A stretch of DNA of 64,000 nt from Muribaculaceae bacterium (GTDB lineage Bacteria > Bacteroidota > Bacteroidia > Bacteroidales > Muribaculaceae), in NCBI GenBank assembly GCA_020026215.1, contig JAHHQT010000001.1, forward strand, positions 1 through 64,000, given 5' to 3'. A model generated the notes under the pieces. That model worked only from the letters and a program-made list of their open reading frames with translations, was not told the origin of the DNA and made no database searches. Position 1 is the stretch's first letter. The number at the start of each line of letters is the position of its first letter. The position numbers were made by a program, and so were the translations under genes. This document shows, piece after piece, positions 27,972 through 37,047 of this stretch.

Positions 27972-28937
27972 ATGAAGCAGTTGCCTTTCTACATTGTAAG
28001 AACAAATCTGAACGAACCGTTGTCCGGATCCTTGAAAAAGAATCTCAGCTCGGAAATCGAAGACGACGAGGAGTTGAGCCAATGGCTTGCCTCTCTGACA
28101 GAAATCATCGCAAACGATGACATCGACAAAGCCTTCGAATTCTCAACTAAAATGGTTGAAGCAATTGAATCGTCGGCTGCTTTCTTTGATCCTAAATTGG
28201 GTGCACAATGCTACCATATTGCCGCATGGCTGGCAATCAACAAGTCAGCGCATTCTTCGGCAATGACCTTGGCGGTAAAATCACTGCAACGCCTTTCCTA
28301 TGTGAAACCGAAGAGCAGAGCGACTCTTTTTCTCGCAGCCTGTGTGCTGAACGACTATGCGATAGCCTGCAACAATATCAACAGCATTTCAAAATCGGAA
28401 AAATCATTCCGATATGCAGCACGCATACTACGTTCCTTGTCTCTCAAGGACAATAAATATTTTGAAGCGGGAACCATCGTGGCGACCAATGAACTATTGA
28501 CTTTCCGCTCACAACTGAAAAAGATTAACGCCCTCGACCAGCATCAAATTGTGATGAAACAGATCGAAACGCTGACCGAGCCGGTGAAGGATGCCATCGT
28601 GGAAATGATTGAAGTCATCTGCAACGATGCCGAAGAATGTGTCACTGCCGAAAAATACAGAATGGCGGTGCGATACTACACCAAGGCTTTGCGATATAAT
28701 CGCAGAATTACGGAGAAGTTCGACGACAGGAGTTTTGAGATTTCAATGAAATTAACAGAAGCAATGCTTTATCTCCCTACCCGTCGCGACACGGCAAACA
28801 AATTCATCATGCAACTCCGTAAATGGGCGGAAGCAAACAACAAACAAGAAGAAAGAATTATGGTAGATAAATTGGAGGAAAAGACGCAGATTATCGGTTT
28901 TAATCTATTGTCATTTCTGAAGAATTTAATCTATTGA
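27972..28937 (+). CDS. Helical-repeat protein of unknown function
   Basis: 321 residues, cytoplasmic, no signal peptide. All-helical with TPR-like periodicity (ALRYNRRITEKF; SEKSFRYAARILRSL; YHIAAWLAINKSAHSSAMTL). I do not recognise a named family. It lies between the PfkB-fold gene (5 nt) and a radical SAM gene (15 nt) and is surely co-transcribed, so it may act with the SIS/PfkB pair as a scaffold; that is inference. Confidence 0.75.
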   Translation: MKQLPFYIVRTNLNEPLSGSLKKNLSSEIEDDEELSQWLASLTEIIANDDIDKAFEFSTKMVEAIESSAAFFDPKLGAQCYHIAAWLAINKSAHSSAMTLAVKSLQRLSYVKPKSRATLFLAACVLNDYAIACNNINSISKSEKSFRYAARILRSLSLKDNKYFEAGTIVATNELLTFRSQLKKINALDQHQIVMKQIETLTEPVKDAIVEMIEVICNDAEECVTAEKYRMAVRYYTKALRYNRRITEKFDDRSFEISMKLTEAMLYLPTRRDTANKFIMQLRKWAEANNKQEERIMVDKLEEKTQIIGFNLLSFLKNLIY

Positions 28938-28952
28938 TTCACAATAAAGAAA

Positions 28953-29729
28953 ATGGTTACAATTTTATTTCACAGTACAGTTTTCGGACCAATACACAGC
29001 AGAAGATTAGGCACTTCGCTGGGGGTAAACTTAATGCCTAACGACGGAAAAATCTGCACTTTCGACTGCGTTTACTGCGAAGCCGGTTACAATTCACAAG
29101 GCAAAGGCACAACAGGCATCAGCAACCGCGAAGAAGTGAAAGCAGAACTTGAAGCCAAACTGAAATCAATGATTGAGAACGGCGAGAATTTGGATGTCAT
29201 CACATTCTCGGGCAACGGAGAACCGACAATTCACCCTGATTTCAGCGGTGTGGTGGACGATGTCATCGCACTTCGCGACAAGTATTTTCCAAAGGTAAAA
29301 ATCAGCGTATTGTCCAACTCCACCATGATTTTCAAACAAGAGGTATTCGATGCCCTATTGAAAGTGGACAACAATATTCTGAAATTGGATTCCGCCATCG
29401 ACTCCACCATGAGAAAGATGAACAGCCCTGTGAGCAAAAACTTCAACGGAAAGGATTTGGTTGAATGTTTGAGCAAATTCGGCAAGGACTGTATCGTGCA
29501 AACCATGATGTTGAGAGGAACTCACAACGGTCAGGAGATTGACAACACCACCGATGAAGAAGTGGAAGCTCTCTGCGAAGCGTATGTCAAAATCCAACCG
29601 CAGGAAGTCATGCTTTACTCCATCGACCGTGAGACTCCCGAACAGAATTTAACAAAGATACAGCACGATGAATTGGATGCCATCGCCGACCGATTCCGTG
29701 CAAAAGGTATAAAAGTGCAAGTTAATTAA
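28953..29729 (+). CDS. Radical SAM protein
   Basis: 258 residues. The [4Fe-4S] motif CTFDCVYCE (C-x3-C-x2-C) is at about residues 35-43. FSGNGEPTIHPDF is the following beta-strand motif. N-terminal FGPIHSRRLGTSLGVNLMP is typical of a conserved bacterial group of short radical SAM proteins often annotated only as radical SAM. No auxiliary-cluster SPASM domain. The reaction is unknown. LdcA follows after 2 nt. Confidence 0.88.
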   Translation: MVTILFHSTVFGPIHSRRLGTSLGVNLMPNDGKICTFDCVYCEAGYNSQGKGTTGISNREEVKAELEAKLKSMIENGENLDVITFSGNGEPTIHPDFSGVVDDVIALRDKYFPKVKISVLSNSTMIFKQEVFDALLKVDNNILKLDSAIDSTMRKMNSPVSKNFNGKDLVECLSKFGKDCIVQTMMLRGTHNGQEIDNTTDEEVEALCEAYVKIQPQEVMLYSIDRETPEQNLTKIQHDELDAIADRFRAKGIKVQVN

Positions 29730-29731
29730 AA

Positions 29732-30625
29732 ATGATATATCCACGCCCTTTAAGACCCGGAGATGCAATTGCCATTGTTTCTCCGGCAAGTAGAATCAAC
29801 CCCGAACTGATAGACGCAGCAAGCCGAACTATCGAACACTATGGTTACCGCCCTGTATTGAGCAGTTGCTGTAAAGCATGTCGTGGTTCATTCAGCGGTA
29901 CTGTCAGCGAACGCCTTTGCGACCTTCAAAAAGCCTTCGAAAACCACGACGTACGCGCTGTATTGTGCAGTAGAGGCGGTTACGGCGTTGTGCAGTTGAT
30001 TGACGATATGAACATGAACATCTGGCACTATGACCCGAAATGGCTCATCGGATTCAGCGATATATCAGCCTTGCATGCCGTAGCACACTACAACGACGTG
30101 GCAAGTATCCACGCCTCTATGTGCAAGCATCTGGCAAGCCGTCCAGATGACGAATGTACCAAAGCAATCTTCAGCATCCTTGCAGGAGAAAAACCGCAAT
30201 ACGAGGTAGAAGGAGATTCCCGCAACCGCGAGGGAGAAGCCAGCGGTGAAATCGTAGGCGGTAACTTGGCAGTATTGTCTGGATTGAATTCCACCCCTTA
30301 CAACCTGTTGCAACCTGGCAAGATTCTTTTCATTGAAGACATTGCAGAAGCCATTTATAAGGTTGAACGTATGCTCTACACCTTGAAACTGAACGGCACG
30401 CTGGCTCAGACCAAGGCTTTGATTGTAGGACAATTCACCGACTGGAAATCAAGCGACGACTTCCAGCACATGTACGACATGGTAGAAAACATGGTGAAAG
30501 GCTATGATTTCCCAGTAGCCTACAACTTCCCCATCGGCCACATCGAGCGCAACCTTCCCATCATCGAAGGCTCCCAAGTGGAACTGAAAATCACCAAAGA
30601 AAAAGTAAATTTGAATTTCAAATAA
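29732..30625 (+). CDS. Muramoyltetrapeptide (LD-) carboxypeptidase, peptidase S66
   Basis: 297 residues, cytoplasmic LdcA/MccF family. Removes the terminal D-Ala from murein tetrapeptides during recycling. Nucleophile Ser sits in WLIGFSDISALHA. The conserved Glu follows in FIEDIAEAIYKVERML and the His in FPIGHIERNLPIIEG. N-terminal LRPGDAIAIVSPAS is characteristic. Last gene of the recF operon, followed by a terminator. Confidence 0.93.
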   Translation: MIYPRPLRPGDAIAIVSPASRINPELIDAASRTIEHYGYRPVLSSCCKACRGSFSGTVSERLCDLQKAFENHDVRAVLCSRGGYGVVQLIDDMNMNIWHYDPKWLIGFSDISALHAVAHYNDVASIHASMCKHLASRPDDECTKAIFSILAGEKPQYEVEGDSRNREGEASGEIVGGNLAVLSGLNSTPYNLLQPGKILFIEDIAEAIYKVERMLYTLKLNGTLAQTKALIVGQFTDWKSSDDFQHMYDMVENMVKGYDFPVAYNFPIGHIERNLPIIEGSQVELKITKEKVNLNFK

Positions 30626-30626
30626 A

Positions 30627-30658
30627 AAACGCCCTTTATCTTCCGACAAAGGGCGTTT
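30627..30658 (+). terminator. Terminator of the recF-LdcA operon
   Basis: AAACGCCCTTT/AAAGGGCGTTT stem (11 bp) with a 10-base loop then TTTTTAA, starting 2 bases past the stop. Confidence 0.85.
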
Positions 30659-30677
30659 CCTTTTTAATAACCGCATA

Positions 30678-30710
30678 AAAAACGAGTTGTACTTACGTAC
30701 AACTCGTTTT
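30678..30710 (-). terminator. Terminator of tRNA(CAU)
   Basis: AAAACGAGTTGTAC and GTACAACTCGTTTT form a stem with a short loop just 3' of the tRNA on the minus strand. Confidence 0.7.
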
Positions 30711-30716
30711 TGTTTG

Positions 30717-30790
30717 TGGTCCCACTTGGGCTTGAACCAAGGACCCCCTGATTATGAGTCAGATGCTCTAACCAACTGAGCTATAGGACC
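30717..30790 (-). tRNA. tRNA with CAU anticodon (tRNA-Met or tRNA-Ile2)
   Basis: 74 nt. Acceptor GGTCCTA pairs with TGGGACC, with discriminator A. D arm AGCTCAGTTGGTTAGAGC, anticodon stem CTGA/TCAG with loop containing CAT, T arm CTTGG TTCAAGC CCAAG. No encoded CCA. The CAU anticodon may be elongator Met or Ile2 (lysidine-modified C34); the sequence alone does not separate these, and it is not initiator-like. Promoter 30819-30849 upstream. Confidence 0.9.
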
Positions 30791-30818
30791 TAGATGTCAT
30801 ATCATCTTTTAGCGTTTG

Positions 30819-30849
30819 CAAAGATATGACAATCTTTTTATTTATCCAA
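30819..30849 (-). promoter_or_regulatory. tRNA(CAU) promoter
   Basis: Minus-strand TTG, 20 bases, TATCTTTG, placing the transcript start about 20 nt before the mature tRNA. Confidence 0.65.
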
Positions 30850-30880
30850 ATTCAGAATCGATTTTTTGGAATGGTAAAAC

Positions 30881-31654
30881 CTATTTTACCAACTCAATAA
30901 CCATCATTCCGTCTTTGTTGAACAAGCCTGCCTTGCTGTCAGAAACCTTACCAAAAGCAACGACTTCTGACATAGCCTTAGTCAATTTTTGTTCTGTTTC
31001 CATATCCGGGCAAGCCATCATTGTTGACATCGGTTCTGACAATGTAATGTTTTGACCTTCGATAGTGAAATTGCTGTTCAAAACATTGCAACCACCGTTT
31101 GCACTCAATCGGCTTTCTTTGATGTCGAATATCATTGCAGGAGTTTTGTCCAAGTTACGAGGTACGATAACACCGTTTATTTTTTCAATTTTCCATTCGC
31201 CAGCCAATTCTTCAGCTGTCATTGCACCACAACGTTTAGCCAATACGATAACAGATTGTTTGTTTTCGTCAACAAGAACAACTTGACCGTTTTCGCCTTG
31301 AGCATAACCTTTTACTTGAGCCATAGCCTTGAATAATGCGTCTTCAGTTTTCATATCAGGACACATCATACGAGTACTGCCTACTTTATCAAGAGTCAAT
31401 TGACCGTTAGGAACTTTAACATCGAAAGAGCCCATCATGTTGTTGCAACCTGCGCAACCATAGACAGAAGCGTCTGCAGTATTGAAACCGATAAACACGT
31501 CTTTGCCATTTTCCTCAGCATTCACTGCTTGGTTATTGATAGAAACGACACTCCACTCACCTTGTAGTTCTGTAATTGCCATAGATTTAGGAGCTTTACA
31601 AGAGCTCAACATTGCTACTGCACAACACAACACCATTAAATTCCTAATTTTCAT
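30881..31654 (-). CDS. Lipoprotein with two META (HslJ-like) domains
   Basis: 257 residues. Lipoprotein signal ends in AMLSSC (Cys 19). Two META domains follow in tandem: one about 25-140 (LQGEWSVVSINNQAV; GCAGCNNMMGSFDV; MMCPDMKTEDALFKAM) and one about 145-257 (LAGEWKIEKINGVIV; GGCNVLNSNFTIEG; MACPDMETEQKLTKAM). The repeats share CPDM(K/E)TE and the G(C)..CN motif of HslJ. HslJ is a heat-inducible envelope protein in E. coli; the role here is unknown. Single gene with no obvious partner. Confidence 0.88.
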   Translation of the reverse strand: MKIRNLMVLCCAVAMLSSCKAPKSMAITELQGEWSVVSINNQAVNAEENGKDVFIGFNTADASVYGCAGCNNMMGSFDVKVPNGQLTLDKVGSTRMMCPDMKTEDALFKAMAQVKGYAQGENGQVVLVDENKQSVIVLAKRCGAMTAEELAGEWKIEKINGVIVPRNLDKTPAMIFDIKESRLSANGGCNVLNSNFTIEGQNITLSEPMSTMMACPDMETEQKLTKAMSEVVAFGKVSDSKAGLFNKDGMMVIELVK

Positions 31655-31779
31655 AACAAAAAATTTTTCCAGTTTGTTAAAAAATAAAATTTGCTTATAT
31701 TAATTGAAATGCAAAATTAACACTTTACTGCATCAAAAATAGAATAATTTTCGTTTTAATTTGAAAATTAGATAATTTT

Positions 31780-31810
31780 TTGTATTATTCGAACAATAAA
31801 TGTACATTTG
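31780..31810 (+). promoter_or_regulatory. tat operon promoter
   Basis: TTTTTTG, 20 bases, TACATTTG, giving a start near 31817 and a leader of about 34 nt. Confidence 0.6.
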
Positions 31811-31850
31811 CAAAACTAAATATAATACTAAATAATACTAATAAGAAAAC

Positions 31851-32045
31851 ATGAGTAACATACTTTTATTTGCACTTGGTGCACCAGAAATCATTGTCAT
31901 TGCTATTGTTATCCTTCTTCTTTTCGGAGGTAAAAAAATTCCTGAATTGATGAAAGGTATCGGCAAAGGTGTCCGCGGATTCAAAACAGAAATCAAGGAT
32001 CCAATCGACGAGACAAAAGACGAAATTAAGAACATCGTAAAATAA
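31851..32045 (+). CDS. tatA: Sec-independent translocase subunit TatA, copy 1
   Basis: 64 residues. One N-terminal membrane helix ([15 protein letters not shown]), hinge, then the amphipathic helix [20 protein letters not shown] and a short acidic/basic tail. The [16 protein letters not shown] run is the TatA/E hallmark. Forms the protein-conducting oligomer for folded, cofactor-bound proteins. A second TatA gene starts 5 nt later. Confidence 0.95.
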   Translation: MSNILLFALGAPEIIVIAIVILLLFGGKKIPELMKGIGKGVRGFKTEIKDPIDETKDEIKNIVK

Positions 32046-32050
32046 CGAAT

Positions 32051-32272
32051 ATGAACAATATACTATTATTTGCAGGCTTGGGTACTGGCGAAATCATTGT
32101 TATCGCCATTGTCATTCTACTGCTTTTCGGCGGTAAGAAAATTCCTGAATTAATGAAGGGTATCGGTAAAGGCATCCGCAGTTTCAAAGACGGCGTGAAG
32201 GATGTTCAGGAGGAAATCGACAAACCCATTGAAGACTCTGACAAGGATAATAAATCTACTACTAAAGAATAA
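32051..32272 (+). CDS. Sec-independent translocase subunit TatA/E, copy 2
   Basis: 73 residues. The first 45 residues nearly repeat copy 1 ([35 protein letters not shown]), but the tail is longer and acidic ([15 protein letters not shown]). Neither copy has the Glu and longer helix typical of TatB, so the system looks like TatA-TatA-TatC with no obvious TatB. One copy may take the TatB role. Confidence 0.92.
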   Translation: MNNILLFAGLGTGEIIVIAIVILLLFGGKKIPELMKGIGKGIRSFKDGVKDVQEEIDKPIEDSDKDNKSTTKE

Positions 32273-32282
32273 ATAGATTTCT

Positions 32283-33074
32283 ATGTCAGAGGGAGAACAG
32301 CCGGAAGAAAAAAGTTTTTGGGCACATCTCGATGATTTACGTTCCACGTTATTTAAAATAGCGGGGACGTTGTTGGTGTTCTTTGTCGGATTTTTGGCTT
32401 TTATGCCTTACATTTTCGACCATGTCGTTCTTGCGCCCTGTCATAGCGATTTCTTCCTATACAAATATCTTACAAAATTCTCCGAAGCTTTCCCGTTAGT
32501 GTCGCAATTCTCCTCTCCGGAATTTCACATTGACATCATCAACACAAAGCTGACTTCGCAATTTTTCACACACTTGACTACCTCATTATGGTTTTCTCTT
32601 GTGTTTGCGTTCCCGGTGATTTTGTATTTCTTATGGCAATTCATCAGCCCGGCTCTCTATAAGAACGAGAAACACGGAGCTATCATGGCCTTTGGATTCG
32701 GTTCAATCATGTTCTATATCGGTGTGTGTGTGGGTTACTTCATCGTATTCCCGATTACCATCCGTTTCCTATATGAATATGAATTGAGTGAAGCCATTAC
32801 CAATATGCTGGCATTGGACTCTTATATGAGTAACTTCTTGATGCTAAACTTGGTAATGGGTATCGTTTTCGAACTTCCGCTCTTGTCATGGGTGTTGTCG
32901 CAAATTGGATTGCTACATAGAAGTTTCTTCAAACGCTACCGCAAACACTCCATCGTGGCGTTGATGATATTGACAGCTATCATCACACCGACAGGTGACC
33001 CGTTCACGTTGTTTGTAGTGTTCCTTCCTATATATTGCTTATATGAAGGCAGTGCGTTCCTTGTAAAGAAATAA
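32283..33074 (+). CDS. tatC: Sec-independent translocase subunit TatC
   Basis: 263 residues, six membrane helices. Binds twin-arginine signal peptides. N-terminal FWAHLDDLRSTLFKIAG matches the conserved F..HL.ELR signal-binding region. Later motifs are LVMGIVFELPLLSWVLSQIG and ILTAIITPTGDPFTLFVVFLP. A long second periplasmic loop (about 55-105) is usual in Bacteroidota. Operon tatA-tatA-tatC with 5-nt and 10-nt gaps. Confidence 0.96.
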   Translation: MSEGEQPEEKSFWAHLDDLRSTLFKIAGTLLVFFVGFLAFMPYIFDHVVLAPCHSDFFLYKYLTKFSEAFPLVSQFSSPEFHIDIINTKLTSQFFTHLTTSLWFSLVFAFPVILYFLWQFISPALYKNEKHGAIMAFGFGSIMFYIGVCVGYFIVFPITIRFLYEYELSEAITNMLALDSYMSNFLMLNLVMGIVFELPLLSWVLSQIGLLHRSFFKRYRKHSIVALMILTAIITPTGDPFTLFVVFLPIYCLYEGSAFLVKK

Positions 33075-33094
33075 ACAGATAGACCACAAATAAA

Positions 33095-33128
33095 AAAAGG
33101 CCTTTATCAGTATTGATAACGGCCTTTT
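33095..33128. terminator. Terminator between convergent tatC and polA
   Basis: AAAAGGCC...GGCCTTTT with inner ATCA/TGAT pairing forms a strong hairpin with A and T runs on both sides, usable from either strand. Confidence 0.75.
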
Positions 33129-33153
33129 ATATTTTGGAGATACCTGTCTTCTA

Positions 33154-35934
33154 TCAATGTGCTTCCAACCAGTTGTGACCAGTTCCGCAATCGGCAATCA
33201 ATGGAACGGTTGCTTTAAATGCACCTTCCATTTCTTCCTTCACAATAGTCTGTACTTTTTCCAATTCGTCAGGATAAACATCGAAGTTCAACTCATCGTG
33301 TACCTGCATTATCATCTTTGATTTGATACCCTCGGCATTAAAGCGTTTGAAGATGCGAATCATCGCAATCTTGATAATGTCGGCAGCCGTTCCCTGAATA
33401 GGTGCGTTGATGGCATTTCGTTCGGCATAACCTCTCACTACGGCATTGCGCGATGCAATATCAGGCAAGATGCGGCGACGACCGAATAAGGTAGTCACAT
33501 AACCCTTTTCTCGAGAATGTTCAATACTTTCATCCATAAACTTACGCACACCCGGGAAAGTAACGAAATAGCCGTCTATAATTTCCTTGGCCTCTGAACG
33601 AGGTATGCTTAATCGTTGAGACAAGCCAAATGCCGAGATACCATAAATCATACCAAAGTTGGCTGTTTTTGCCTTACGGCGTTGGTCTTCGGTCACATCA
33701 GCAATTTTTTCGTGGAAAATCTTGGCTGCTGTTGCCTTGTGAATATCCTCACCGCCCAAGAATGCCTCAACCATTGTCGGGTCCTTGCTGATGTTTGCCA
33801 CAATACGCAATTCGATTTGCGAATAGTCGGCAGAGAAGAAAATGTGGCCTTCATCAGGAATCACGGCGCGGCGAATTTCACGGCCTTCTTCGTTACGAAT
33901 CGGCAAGTTCTGCAAGTTAGGGTTTGTAGATGACAAACGGCCTGTTGCAGTGACTGTCTGATTATAGGTGGTGTGAATCTTACCTGTAGTTGGATTAATC
34001 AATTCCGGCAAGGCATTCACGTAGGTAGAAAGCAATTTTTTGATTTTACGGAATTCAAGGACCTTACCGACCAACGGGTGACGGTCACGCAATTTCTCCA
34101 ACTCTTCTTCCGCAGTTGAATACTTGCCGCTACTGGTTTTCTTGGTCTTTGCATCAATCTTCAAATGGTCAAAAAGCACTTCGCCCACTTGCACAGGAGA
34201 TGCAACGTTGAATTTCATTCCGGCAAGCTCCATACATTCCGCTTCAATTTCATCCAAACGCTTGGTAAGGACTACTGAATATCCATTCAAGGTCTTGACA
34301 TCAAAACGTACGCCTGCCATTTCCATATCTGCCAATACGGCAATCAACGGCAATTCTATATCATAAAGCAAATGCGACATTTCGTTGTCGGCAAGCATCT
34401 TGTCAAACAATCCGCGCAGACGGAGGTTGGCACTTGCTGACGCACAAGCCACATTCGACATTTCCTCAATGGAACAGTCAAAAGCAGGATCAAACTTAGA
34501 GGCCTTCACACCTTCGGGCATGACTAGTTCGGGGATTTGTTCCTGTAGGTAAATTTCCACCAATCGTTGCAAGCTGTGTGACATTTCGGGTTGCAACAAA
34601 TAGTGCGCAACAGAATTATCGTAATAAGGTTCGCTGAACGGAACTCCATAACGCTTCAAAACAATCATAGAATGTTTAAGGTCAGCACCGATTTTCAGCA
34701 CCTTATCGTCGCCCAACAATCGGTTCAACTCAGGCAATGCCACGTCAATTGATTCCTCATCGGGCATCGCTATATAAAAGCCTTCATTTTCATCAGTAGC
34801 CACAGCCACACCCGCCAAATCAGCCTTCATAGCCTCGCCGACCGATGTTACGACAGTCACACCGATTTCCTTGCATGCCAAAGCCTTATCGACCATCGTT
34901 GACAAGTGGGATTCGTCCACAATGATATAGTTACCCTCTACTTTTGTATTCAATGTTTCAATTTCGGGATTCGGTTCAAGCAAGTCATCAAACAAAGACA
35001 ACTGACCGTCAATAGCTTTCGGTTTTGCCTTTTCCCTGGAAGGTTCAGCCATAGCAGTCTGTGTACCTAACACACGGTTCAACAATGTCTTGAATTCCAA
35101 TTCGGCAAAAATACGACGGATTTCGTCAGCATCGATTTCTTTGCGTGAAAGTTGCTCTTCGTTGATTTCAATAGGGACATCTGTGCAAATAGTAGCCAGT
35201 TTTTTGGAAAACAAAATGCTTTCCACATTACTTTCCACCTTGTTTTTTACCGAACCTTTCAACTTGTCGGTATTTGCCACCAATTCTTCCACAGAGCCGA
35301 ATTCAAGCACTAACTTTGAAGCGGTCTTTTCGCCCACTCCGGGGCATCCCAAAATATTATCGGCCTTATCCCCCATCAAAGCCAAAATATCAATCACCTG
35401 TATCGGTTTATCGACACCAAACACTTCCTTTACCGCCTCAATGTCGCGGATTTCAGCAGGCGCTCCCTTATAACCCGGGCGATAGACCTTGACCGTTTCA
35501 TCGACCAACTGGCACAAGTCTTTGTCGGGCGACATAATGAATGTATCGTAATCCTTTTCACGACTTTTCACCGCCAACGTACCAATCACATCATCAGCCT
35601 CATAGCCGGGCACTTCAATGATAGGAATACGATAAGCGCGGATAATGTCTTTAATATAGGGAATAGCTTTCTTTATATCTTCGGGCGTAGCCTCTCTTCC
35701 AGCCTTGTACTCTGGGTACATTTCATGGCGGAAAGTTTTTCCTGCAGGGTCAAAACAAACGGCAATGTGAGAAGGATTTTCCTTCTTCAAGATTTCCTCC
35801 AGCGTATTCACAAAACCGAAAATAGCCGAAGTGTTCAAACCTTTTGAAGTGAAGCGCGGAGAATATTTCATAGCATGATAAGCACGAAAAATCAAAGCAT
35901 ACGCATCCAATAAAAATAATTTCTTCTTTTCCAT
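33154..35934 (-). CDS. polA: DNA polymerase I
   Basis: 926 residues. An N-terminal 5' nuclease (about 1-290; FDPAGKTFRHEMYPEYKAGR, GYEADDVIGTL, SPDKDLCQLV, MGDKADNILGCPGVGEKTA) is followed by a 3'-5' exonuclease-like domain (about 330-540) and the polymerase (about 560-926; SADYSQIELRI, RRKAKTANFGMIYGISAFGLS, MQVHDELNFDV). The exonuclease DxE motif is replaced by TVV (residues 360-362), and the second motif reads ADLKHSM, so proofreading is probably lost. Function: Okazaki-fragment maturation and repair synthesis. Confidence 0.97.
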   Translation of the reverse strand: MEKKKLFLLDAYALIFRAYHAMKYSPRFTSKGLNTSAIFGFVNTLEEILKKENPSHIAVCFDPAGKTFRHEMYPEYKAGREATPEDIKKAIPYIKDIIRAYRIPIIEVPGYEADDVIGTLAVKSREKDYDTFIMSPDKDLCQLVDETVKVYRPGYKGAPAEIRDIEAVKEVFGVDKPIQVIDILALMGDKADNILGCPGVGEKTASKLVLEFGSVEELVANTDKLKGSVKNKVESNVESILFSKKLATICTDVPIEINEEQLSRKEIDADEIRRIFAELEFKTLLNRVLGTQTAMAEPSREKAKPKAIDGQLSLFDDLLEPNPEIETLNTKVEGNYIIVDESHLSTMVDKALACKEIGVTVVTSVGEAMKADLAGVAVATDENEGFYIAMPDEESIDVALPELNRLLGDDKVLKIGADLKHSMIVLKRYGVPFSEPYYDNSVAHYLLQPEMSHSLQRLVEIYLQEQIPELVMPEGVKASKFDPAFDCSIEEMSNVACASASANLRLRGLFDKMLADNEMSHLLYDIELPLIAVLADMEMAGVRFDVKTLNGYSVVLTKRLDEIEAECMELAGMKFNVASPVQVGEVLFDHLKIDAKTKKTSSGKYSTAEEELEKLRDRHPLVGKVLEFRKIKKLLSTYVNALPELINPTTGKIHTTYNQTVTATGRLSSTNPNLQNLPIRNEEGREIRRAVIPDEGHIFFSADYSQIELRIVANISKDPTMVEAFLGGEDIHKATAAKIFHEKIADVTEDQRRKAKTANFGMIYGISAFGLSQRLSIPRSEAKEIIDGYFVTFPGVRKFMDESIEHSREKGYVTTLFGRRRILPDIASRNAVVRGYAERNAINAPIQGTAADIIKIAMIRIFKRFNAEGIKSKMIMQVHDELNFDVYPDELEKVQTIVKEEMEGAFKATVPLIADCGTGHNWLEAH

Positions 35935-36060
35935 CTAATTAGCGATTTATGGCAAAAAAATTGTCCAAAGGTCAAATTTACAAAGTATTTTAATAATTCA
36001 TTGACGAAATGGTGAGAATAGTACAAATTATTATTAATTTTGTAACTTAAAATCGTTTAT

Positions 36061-37035
36061 ATGACGAATTTCAACGAAATAAAAGAGACTATATCCTCAG
36101 AATTAGACGAACTTAATATTATCATCCGTCAATCATTGAGCAGCAAAAGCCCGTTGCTTAATGAGATTGTCGCAAAATATCTGACAACTAAAGGCAAACA
36201 AATCCGTCCGATAATCGTTATATTGAGCGCCAATTTCTTTGATAAGGCCAACGAGCACGTATTGAATGGTGCAGCTTCTATCGAGTTGCTTCACAATGCA
36301 TCGCTTATTCATGATGATGTGGTTGACGAAACTAAGACTCGCAGAGGAAAAGCAACAATCAACAGTGTTTGGGACAACCATATCGCTGTACTTGTGGGTG
36401 ACTTCTTTGTAAGTAACGCCCTATCATGCGCTATTGCTTCAGGTGACATCCGTGTTGTAAAAGTAATTTCAGAATTAGGTAAGGAATTATCTACAGGCGA
36501 AATTGACCAGATAGACATTGCAAAACATCACAATATCAACGAAAAGAACTATTTCCAAATCATCAGCAAAAAGACCGCTTCCTTGTTCCGCAGCTGCGTG
36601 CAAGTGGCAGGTTACTCTGTGAAGGCAAAAGACGAAGACATCGAAAAACTTTCACGCTTTGTTGAACTATTGGGATTGTCTTTCCAAATCAAAGATGACA
36701 TTTTCGACTATTTCAAGGACGACAGCATCGGCAAGCCTACGGGCAACGACCTACGCGAAGGTAAAGTGACATTGCCACTTATTTATGCCCTCAACAAGCA
36801 AGATGCCAAAGACCTTGACGAAATGAAGGCTTTAGCTCAAAAAGATTTCTTGGAAGATGACGAAATAGAACAATTGATTGAATTTGCACGTCGCGAAGGC
36901 GGTATCGAATACGCTTACGAGACCATGGAGAAACTTCGCGAAGAGGCTTGCAACATCTTGAAGGACTATCCTGAAAGCAAAGCCAAATCATCTTTCATCT
37001 CACTGTTTGACTATATCATCAAGCGTCACTATTAA
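36061..37035 (+). CDS. Polyprenyl synthetase (long-chain trans-isoprenyl diphosphate synthase)
   Basis: 324 residues. First Asp-rich motif IHDDVVDETKTRRG (about 84-97) and second QIKDDIFDYFKDD (about 213). Consecutive condensation of IPP makes the C30-C50 side chain, most likely for menaquinone (menA at 22 kb). Chain length cannot be read with confidence. No signal peptide. rnhB starts 12 nt after the stop. Confidence 0.92.
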   Translation: MTNFNEIKETISSELDELNIIIRQSLSSKSPLLNEIVAKYLTTKGKQIRPIIVILSANFFDKANEHVLNGAASIELLHNASLIHDDVVDETKTRRGKATINSVWDNHIAVLVGDFFVSNALSCAIASGDIRVVKVISELGKELSTGEIDQIDIAKHHNINEKNYFQIISKKTASLFRSCVQVAGYSVKAKDEDIEKLSRFVELLGLSFQIKDDIFDYFKDDSIGKPTGNDLREGKVTLPLIYALNKQDAKDLDEMKALAQKDFLEDDEIEQLIEFARREGGIEYAYETMEKLREEACNILKDYPESKAKSSFISLFDYIIKRHY

Positions 37036-37047
37036 TAGTATTTCAAC

